In this document: positions 30,929 to 32,446 of the stretch, piece by piece
How the letters are laid out: every line of letters begins with the position of its first letter
Numbering within the stretch: the stretch's first letter is position 1
NCBI GenBank assembly: GCA_937928545.1
Contig: CALGJQ010000057.1
Location: forward strand, 1-32,446
Source of the DNA: an uncultured Verrucomicrobiales bacterium
GTDB lineage: Bacteria > Verrucomicrobiota > Verrucomicrobiia > Verrucomicrobiales > Akkermansiaceae
Direction of reading: 5' to 3'
DNA length: 32,446 nucleotides
Notes under the pieces: generated by a model
The model's input: only the letters and a program-made list of their open reading frames with translations
Databases searched by the model: none
Told to the model about the DNA's origin: nothing
Program-made: the position numbers and the translations under genes

Positions 30929-31027
30929 GGGGTTAATTTCCTCCTTTGAACGCGCTCGGTCAAGCTTCATGCAAGGAATCAAAAAGTCCCTCTTGAAAGA
31001 TTCTGACTGATAACGCTTATTGCTCCC

Positions 31028-32149
31028 ATGAATTTAACGAGGACAGCCTACGGAACTTGGAGCGGTGGACGATACATGCATTTTGGAGAGGTCTTAGAAG
31101 AAGATCGTTACCAAGAATGCATCCGCGTGGCTTACGAAGCGGGGATTCGAACTTTCGTGACTGCCGATGTTTATGGTCAAGGGAAAGCTGATGCGGCGCT
31201 TGGCGAAGCTCTTTCAGGATATCCTCGCGATAGCTACTGCCTCGTCGGAATGCTGGGACATGACTTCGTCGACGGCGAGCGCGAGGGCAGCAAAGGTTAT
31301 CCGCGTTTTACCAATCCCTCCCTCAGATCTGCGGCGGGCTATCACGACTTTTTGCGTCGTTCCTGCGAAGCCTCTCTCAAGAACTGCCAGACCGACCACT
31401 TCGATCTCGTCATGCTGCATAATCCCGATGAACTCGGCTACACCAGCGATGCCGTTTGGAAAGGGATGAATGGTCTCAAAGAAGAAGGCCTTTCTCATCG
31501 CTTGGGAATCGCGCCGGGACCGGCGAATGGCTTCACGCTCGATCTCCTTCATGTCTTCGAAAATTTCGGCGAGGTTCTCGATTGGGCCATGATCATTTTG
31601 AATCCTCTTGAGCCGTGGCCTGGCCAGCATGTTCTCGACTCCGCAGTCGCTAATAAGGTCGATGTTCTCACCCGCGTCGTCGATTACGGCGGCCTTTTCC
31701 ACGGCGACATGAAGCCCGGTCATGTTTTCCGTCCTGGTGATCACCGCACCTATCGTCCCGACGGCTGGGTCGAGCGAGGGAATGACGCGATGCAGCCGAT
31801 GCGTGAGATCGCGGAGAAACACGGTCTCAGCATGATCCAGTTTGCCTCAGCGTGGAACCTTTCCCAAGCCCCTGTGAAATGCGTGGTTCCTACCGTCATT
31901 CAAGAAGCCGGTGAAAACGCCGTTCCGATTGAAGATAAGATTCGCGACTACGCCTCCTTGCCGGAGGATTTCAAATTCTCCTCCGAGGAAGTTGAAGCGA
32001 TCCGCGCGATGGGCGATAACACCGGCTGCATGTCTCTTAAAGGTGCAAGCCTTCGTCACGAAGGCCCGTGTGATCGTCCCGACGAGTGGCCCATGCGCCC
32101 TGATCTCCAAGATCTCGCCGGACAATACGGCCTGACGAAAGAATGGTAG
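31028..32149 (+). CDS. Aldo/keto-reductase-fold protein with altered catalytic tetrad
   Basis: This 373-residue protein follows the aldo/keto reductase TIM-barrel pattern: GIRTFVTADVYGQG (39-52), a LVGMLGHDF strand (72-80), FDLVMLHNPDELG (125-137), WAMIILNPLEP and a C-terminal QFASAWNLSQAPVKCVVPTV. In classical AKRs the tetrad is D-Y-K-H. Here Tyr49 and His131 are kept, but the Asp position reads Val44 (FVTADVYG instead of FDTADVYG) and the Lys position reads Met75 (LVGMLG instead of the usual I-A-T-K-V-G). It may have lost oxidoreductase activity or use another chemistry. The ATG follows GCTCCC and no Shine-Dalgarno. Confidence 0.8.
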   Translation: MNLTRTAYGTWSGGRYMHFGEVLEEDRYQECIRVAYEAGIRTFVTADVYGQGKADAALGEALSGYPRDSYCLVGMLGHDFVDGEREGSKGYPRFTNPSLRSAAGYHDFLRRSCEASLKNCQTDHFDLVMLHNPDELGYTSDAVWKGMNGLKEEGLSHRLGIAPGPANGFTLDLLHVFENFGEVLDWAMIILNPLEPWPGQHVLDSAVANKVDVLTRVVDYGGLFHGDMKPGHVFRPGDHRTYRPDGWVERGNDAMQPMREIAEKHGLSMIQFASAWNLSQAPVKCVVPTVIQEAGENAVPIEDKIRDYASLPEDFKFSSEEVEAIRAMGDNTGCMSLKGASLRHEGPCDRPDEWPMRPDLQDLAGQYGLTKEW

Positions 32150-32446
32150 AAGCCCAGGGCGATCAAACTAGGGAGAATTTTTCGCGATGTCTCTTTGTTC
32201 TCCAGCCCCAATTGGGGCGATCTAACGTAGCCCACGGGCAGAGGGAGGAACGACCGTCGCCCTGGGTTTGTGCATGGACCGGTCCGGGGCGAGCCAAACG
32301 TGGTGATCTCCATACCGCGCACCCGCTGCCCCCACCACCAGTAGCGACGCCGGAAGGGCGCGCTTCGGGCACCTCATATCCGATTCAAGATCAAAGGCTC
32401 GCGCCTCGTTTCTTCGACCCCAAGACCCAGGGCGACGCTACGCTTT
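32150..32446. repeat. REP-like repeat region at the window end
   Basis: No gene is visible in the last 297 nt. The decamer CCCAGGGCGA appears three times: plus at 32153-32162, inverted at 32257-32266 (as TCGCCCTGGG), and plus at 32426-32435. Between the first two sit a perfect 14-bp palindrome GCCCCAATTGGGGC (32205-32218) and GTAGCCCACGGG. The third copy runs into CGCTACGCTTT at the edge. This is the style of the GC-rich intergenic repeats common in Planctomycetes and Verrucomicrobia, and the element continues beyond the window. Confidence 0.6.

Overview
This is a compact chromosomal stretch of a free-living bacterium. Gene content and style suggest the phylum Verrucomicrobiota. The pointers are a Tat-signal xylose-isomerase-like protein, a GHL10 protein with a C-terminal Fn3-like tail, a zinc-free type B L31, glutaminyl-tRNA synthetase, a nuo cluster split so that only D-E-F sit together, and REP-like repeats between genes. 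This assignment is inference from gene families, not a database match. All three tRNA genes encode their CCA ends. Few genes have a clear Shine-Dalgarno sequence.

Layout. 1-2.5 kb: tRNA-Ala and its terminator, rsfS-cinA, and a convergent vapBC toxin-antitoxin pair with a dyad operator. 2.5-7.7 kb: a secreted M16 metalloprotease, a Tat-exported TIM-barrel sugar isomerase-like protein and a glycosyltransferase. 7.7-12.3 kb: a small membrane protein, M20 dipeptidase, glnS and a nucleoside-symporter-like MFS protein, all on the plus strand. 12.2-17.8 kb: Ste24-like M48 protease, SprT-like protein, glucuronate isomerase (uxaC) and a secreted coiled-coil/TPR protein. 17.9-19.0 kb: tRNA-Cys, tRNA-Asn and a roughly 0.75 kb gene-poor stretch with a 143-bp nested palindrome and gene remnants. 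19.0-23.0 kb: GHL10 protein, inverted heptamer-repeat arrays, accD, two hypothetical proteins, rpmE type B and a DUF4250-like gene. 23.1-26.6 kb: a complete CUT2-type sugar ABC transporter (binding lipoprotein, double ATPase, permease). 26.6-30.4 kb: nuoD-nuoE-nuoF plus a small lipoprotein gene, preceded by a perfect Rex-type operator. 30.4-32.4 kb: another lipoprotein, an aldo/keto-reductase-fold protein missing two catalytic residues, and a REP-like repeat cluster running off the end.

Most genes are housekeeping or carbohydrate-metabolism genes and I see no defence island, prophage or CRISPR. The most noteworthy signals are the Rex box in front of nuoDEF (NADH dehydrogenase apparently under NADH/NAD+ control), a threefold 16-residue repeat in an extra N-terminal region of NuoE, the 143-bp length-symmetric palindromic element, paired inverted arrays of 7-nt repeats, and the aldo/keto-reductase homologue with an altered catalytic tetrad.
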